Positions 6,224 through 9,622 of a stretch of DNA of 9,622 nt are shown here, one piece after another. The notes beneath the pieces were generated by a model, which ran no database searches, had not been told where the DNA came from, and saw nothing but the letters and a program-made list of their open reading frames with translations. Each line of letters begins with the position of its first letter. Position 1 is the stretch's first letter. Origin of the DNA: Paratissierella sp033809995 (lineage in GTDB: Bacteria > Bacillota > Clostridia > Tissierellales > Tissierellaceae); the NCBI GenBank assembly GCA_033809995.1, contig JAPXKQ010000091.1:1-9622 (forward strand), written 5' to 3'. A program made the translations under genes and the position numbers.

Positions 6224-9200
6224 CTAATCATCCTCCAAATATATATTGCAATACAGATCTACATTTCTCATAGAATTTAATGTTCTAAAAATAGCATCTT
6301 CATCATCAACCATACCCATTAAAGGTTTTGATTTCGGATCTCTGTATTTATCATAAGCTAGAAATTCGCTATTTTCTATTGCCATCTCCCAAAGCTCTTT
6401 TATATGATCAATTTCCCTTAATGTTTCATAGTAATCTTCCTCTTCTCCAATTATAATATTTGCTCTTTCTAAAATGTGTTTTTCTATATCTTCTAAATTT
6501 TCATCATCAAATTTAAAGTTTCCTGCATCATTCCACTGGCTAAGATAAGGTATGGTTTGCCTACACATACTAATATAAACACCATGTAGTGCCTTATCCC
6601 TAGCTCCCATGGAAAAAGGCGTCAAGCTATTAGGTTCTACATACTTATATATTGATGAATGGAAATTAACAAACTGTTCATAATGGGACCTTTCTCTAGA
6701 TCTAGAAGTATTATATATGACTACCACAAGTCCAGGGTTTTGTCTTCCCACTCTACTAGAAGCTTGTATGTATTCTGCATTGGATTTGGTTTGACCTGTC
6801 ATAGCCATCAAACCTAATCTATCAATATCTATTCCTACTGATATCATATTAGATGCAAGTACATAATCAAAAGCATTATTATTTTCTTCTTCATAATGGG
6901 TTTCCAATCCCTTTAATATTTCAGATATCCTTGCTGAACTCTTTCTACTAGTCAATTCCTCTAGATGATCAGACCTTTTCTTTAATGTAAATGACGGTAC
7001 CAAGTCTTTAAACTTTTTGTTATATAAAAAGGAATACCTTTCTTGCACATTATCATATACTTGATTTACAGCACCTCCCAGCTCCTTTAGACTATTAAAA
7101 TAGCCTAATATTGTCCAATAATTATCTATAACTTCAGGACTGTATCCCATATCATATAAACATCTAGTAGCAAATTGTAAACATCCATATACCCTTATTA
7201 AAGTTGTAGTAGGGGTTTTACTAGGAGATAGTATACCTACATATTTTCTTCCTGGTTTTTCGTCTAAATCTGCTTCTACAGCAAAATATGAATCTCTAAT
7301 ATCTATACCTTGAGGAGGAAATAGCATACAATCCCTAGCGTATAAAGATAATACCTGAGATTTTGCATTCCCAATGGTAGCTGTAGATGCTATAATCTTA
7401 GGTCTTTTATCCCCTATTGTACAAAAATAATCTATTGCAGTTTCATATATTCCTGCTATGGTTCCCAAAGGACCTGATATTAGATGCAATTCATCTTGAA
7501 TTATTAGCTCAGGGGGATCATATTCTGTATCAATTCCAAATATATTCTTTATTCTAGGTTCCCAAGCCATTCTAGCAAATTTATCTATGGTGGAAATAAT
7601 AAAAGTAGGCTTTTTTTCATATATATCTTCATCAATTAAATAAATAGGGGCTCCCTTATGATTTTTACATTCCTCATTATTACAATATATTTTCATCCCA
7701 TCAGAATCTATCTTATAGTCCATGTAAGTTAATTTAACGCCACATATAGGGCATTCTAAAAGTTGACAAGGATTCCCTTCCCCTTCACTTAAACTATTGA
7801 GCCCATTGGATAAAATCTTGTCCAAGTTTTTTCGTGCATCATCTAATGAATTAGGTGTCATAGCATTTCCAACAAACAATCCAATACTTATTTCTTCTTT
7901 TCCTAATAGGTCTTCTTTTTCTTCTCTTATCTCATCACAACAACATATTAATGCAGCTGCTCTTTCAAATTGTTGAATAGTTAATAATCTTAAGGTATAT
8001 CGCATTAGTACTGTAACTCCTGCTCCTCTATCTTTGTATTTTATTCGTCTATAAAAAATAGTAAATGCAGCTACTCCTAAATAAGCTTCTGTTTTTCCTC
8101 CACCAGTAGGAAACCAAAGTATGTCCACTATATCCCTATATTCACTTCTTTTATTCACTATAGAATCTATCTCTATAAGTATGAAGGCCAGTTGAAAGGG
8201 ATACCAAGTTATATTTTCATCTATAATTGGTATTTCATTTTTTCTTAAATAATAAACTCTTTGTCTATACATGGCCTCATTAGCCAGCTTAAATGCTAGA
8301 AATATTTCAGGATCCTTTAGTAATTCTATTCCGTCTTTCATCCTTTGAGAAGTTTCCTTACATACATCCAAATTATCTTTGGCTACATCCTTAAATCTAT
8401 CATCTATTTTTTCTGCTTTTATAATTTGTTCCTCTATCCAATTTTCATAAGATACTACTAAATCTAATAATCTATCTATTATCTTTTCCCTTTCCCCTGT
8501 GGCTAAAAACTTCATTTGTACCACTTCATCATCTACTTTTAATTGGGGTTTCATCTGTTTAAGTTCATAGCTAGGTATGAAACTAGATTCTATTTTATAA
8601 CAACCATTATCATCTGCTTCATAATCTACTGCACATCCATGACCAATAGCATAGTTTTTCACATTTCCATATAACATCTCTAACATCTTTTCTTCTTCAT
8701 TTTCCTCTATTTCTATTAGCATCCTTTTAGGTGCAAATATGGGGCTATCCTCCTCTATTCCTGTAATTCCCATATATACTTGAAAAAAAGAATTACTTTC
8801 ATCTTTTATTAAACTATCCTGTCCTATATAAGTGTTGACTAATACTACAGTTATAGATCTAGAACCATCCTTGTATATATTGTGTATATGTACTTCTAGT
8901 TTCAATCCTTCATCTATATCAATCTTTTTAATTCCCACATTATTATCTAAATAGATAATTTTTTCATGTTCATAGGGATCTCGTGTCCATTTATATTGCT
9001 TATAGTTTTTCACCTTTCCATCTTTAGTTTCCGTTTTTATATATTCTTCTACTATATATCTGCTATATTTAACTTTTATTTTTATTTCTTCTACTCCTGG
9101 CTTTATAGTAGTGGATATGGCAAAAGATGAAGGTTTATATAGATTGGTATAAGAAAGACCATCCTCTTCGTCTAGAACTGTATCCTGAAAACTTCCAGCA

Positions 9201-9403
9201 GCATTTGCCTTTTTTGTATCCCTTATTTCATCTGGATCTAATTCATCTATCCTTAAATCCTTAGGAAACAATATACCAACAGAATAGTATTGAGAAGGAT
9301 TTTCATCTAATATTTCATCTTCCTTCACTGGGCCATATAGATCCATATTCAATAACTGTTCTATAAAATCCCTTGCTTCATAATACTCATTAAAACTCAA
9401 CAT
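6224..9403 (-). CDS. drmA: DrmA-like DISARM helicase (SF2)
   Basis: This is 1059 residues from ATG 9403, which has AGGAGGTGG immediately upstream and falls eight bases after the stop of the preceding gene; a TTG at 9466 is in frame but would overlap that gene by 55 bases. The N-terminal 400 residues are the DrmA-specific region. Helicase motifs follow (numbering from 9403): Walker A FPTGGGKTEAYLG around Lys437; a zinc ribbon CPIC...C....C at C551, C554, C574, C579; motif II QDELHLISGP at about 636-645 (DExH); motif III STAT at 673-676; motif V SNMISVGIDIDRLG near 851-864; motif VI QASSRVGRQ at 880-888. All core ATPase and helicase residues are present. DrmA works with DrmB on phage DNA; the DISARM methylase that normally accompanies them is not inside this window. 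Confidence 0.9.
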   Translation of the reverse strand: MLSFNEYYEARDFIEQLLNMDLYGPVKEDEILDENPSQYYSVGILFPKDLRIDELDPDEIRDTKKANAAGSFQDTVLDEEDGLSYTNLYKPSSFAISTTIKPGVEEIKIKVKYSRYIVEEYIKTETKDGKVKNYKQYKWTRDPYEHEKIIYLDNNVGIKKIDIDEGLKLEVHIHNIYKDGSRSITVVLVNTYIGQDSLIKDESNSFFQVYMGITGIEEDSPIFAPKRMLIEIEENEEEKMLEMLYGNVKNYAIGHGCAVDYEADDNGCYKIESSFIPSYELKQMKPQLKVDDEVVQMKFLATGEREKIIDRLLDLVVSYENWIEEQIIKAEKIDDRFKDVAKDNLDVCKETSQRMKDGIELLKDPEIFLAFKLANEAMYRQRVYYLRKNEIPIIDENITWYPFQLAFILIEIDSIVNKRSEYRDIVDILWFPTGGGKTEAYLGVAAFTIFYRRIKYKDRGAGVTVLMRYTLRLLTIQQFERAAALICCCDEIREEKEDLLGKEEISIGLFVGNAMTPNSLDDARKNLDKILSNGLNSLSEGEGNPCQLLECPICGVKLTYMDYKIDSDGMKIYCNNEECKNHKGAPIYLIDEDIYEKKPTFIISTIDKFARMAWEPRIKNIFGIDTEYDPPELIIQDELHLISGPLGTIAGIYETAIDYFCTIGDKRPKIIASTATIGNAKSQVLSLYARDCMLFPPQGIDIRDSYFAVEADLDEKPGRKYVGILSPSKTPTTTLIRVYGCLQFATRCLYDMGYSPEVIDNYWTILGYFNSLKELGGAVNQVYDNVQERYSFLYNKKFKDLVPSFTLKKRSDHLEELTSRKSSARISEILKGLETHYEEENNNAFDYVLASNMISVGIDIDRLGLMAMTGQTKSNAEYIQASSRVGRQNPGLVVVIYNTSRSRERSHYEQFVNFHSSIYKYVEPNSLTPFSMGARDKALHGVYISMCRQTIPYLSQWNDAGNFKFDDENLEDIEKHILERANIIIGEEEDYYETLREIDHIKELWEMAIENSEFLAYDKYRDPKSKPLMGMVDDEDAIFRTLNSMRNVDLYCNIYLEDD

Positions 9404-9411
9404 TCCACCTC

Positions 9412-9622
9412 CTAATAATAACCATATCTTATCTTGCCAAAGCCTGTAAGGGTTATGCCATTCCAAATTCCATTGGATATATATTTATTTTCTTCTGTTA
9501 TCATTTCATTTTCTAAAACATAAGTACATATACTATCAACATAAACTTCCCTTATATAGTCTGGGAAATATTTTGCATTATACTCAAATACTCCATATAC
9601 TTCCCTTAATATACTATATACT
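9412..9622 (-). CDS. C-terminal end of an unidentified gene upstream of drmA
   Basis: The frame enters from the right edge and gives 69 residues before TAG at 9414-9412. It reads like real protein, rich in Tyr and Val: REVYGVFEYNAKYFPDYIREV, then a Glu-rich turn, then NGITLTGFGKIRYGYY at the very end. The gene is eight bases from the drmA start, so it is the previous gene of the same operon. In known DISARM loci, drmD, a methylase gene or drmE can precede drmA, but the visible end does not let me assign it to any of these. Confidence 0.7.
   Translation of the reverse strand, partial: VYSILREVYGVFEYNAKYFPDYIREVYVDSICTYVLENEMITEENKYISNGIWNGITLTGFGKIRYGYY

Noticed and set aside
9404..9466. TTG start extending DrmA by 21 residues
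   Set aside because: It would overlap the upstream gene by 55 bases and lacks a ribosome binding site, whereas ATG 9403 has AGGAGGTGG directly upstream.

Overview
The window is AT-rich and reads as a low-GC Firmicute. Evidence is strong AGGAGG-type ribosome binding sites, A/T-ending codons, an ISLre2-type transposase remnant and a clostridial-looking bifunctional-nuclease (DUF151) gene; a member of Clostridia or Tissierellia is the best guess. Every gene I can support lies on the minus strand, so transcription runs from high to low coordinates. No tRNA, rRNA or CRISPR array is visible.

The right two thirds (9622 to about 2146) is a compact defence-type operon. It opens with the C-terminal end of an unidentified gene (9621-9412), followed 8 bases later by a DrmA-like DISARM helicase (9403-6224) and, one base after its stop, a DrmB-like DUF1998 protein (6222-4441). 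An 87-base spacer with two copies of a 26-base repeat follows, then a RAMP-fold protein resembling the CRISPR-associated TIGR03986 family (4352-2887) and a membrane-anchored NERD-domain putative nuclease (2856-2146). The RAMP gene is split by a frameshift at a run of seven T. Both halves carry conserved RAMP sequence, so it is one gene, either recoded at a slippery site or recently broken. DISARM core genes joined to a CRISPR-type RAMP protein and a NERD nuclease, with no cas10, Cas6 or CRISPR repeats in view, is the most unusual arrangement here. I infer a nucleic-acid-targeting antiphage module in which DrmAB handles incoming DNA and the RAMP and NERD proteins add recognition and cleavage.

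The left third is decayed and accessory. From 2056 to 1372 lies a three-frame wreck of a HEPN-like protein, with an RxxxxH motif in its middle segment. A doubtful small hydrophobic ORF follows (1397-1191), then the N-terminal 139 residues of an ISLre2-family transposase (1060-641). A long imperfect palindrome (494-633) that looks like a MITE or a transposon-end remnant comes next. The left edge holds the first 92 codons of a DUF151 bifunctional-nuclease gene, probably ordinary chromosome, preceded by two candidate promoters. The defence operon thus appears to sit beside a scarred, transposon-visited boundary.
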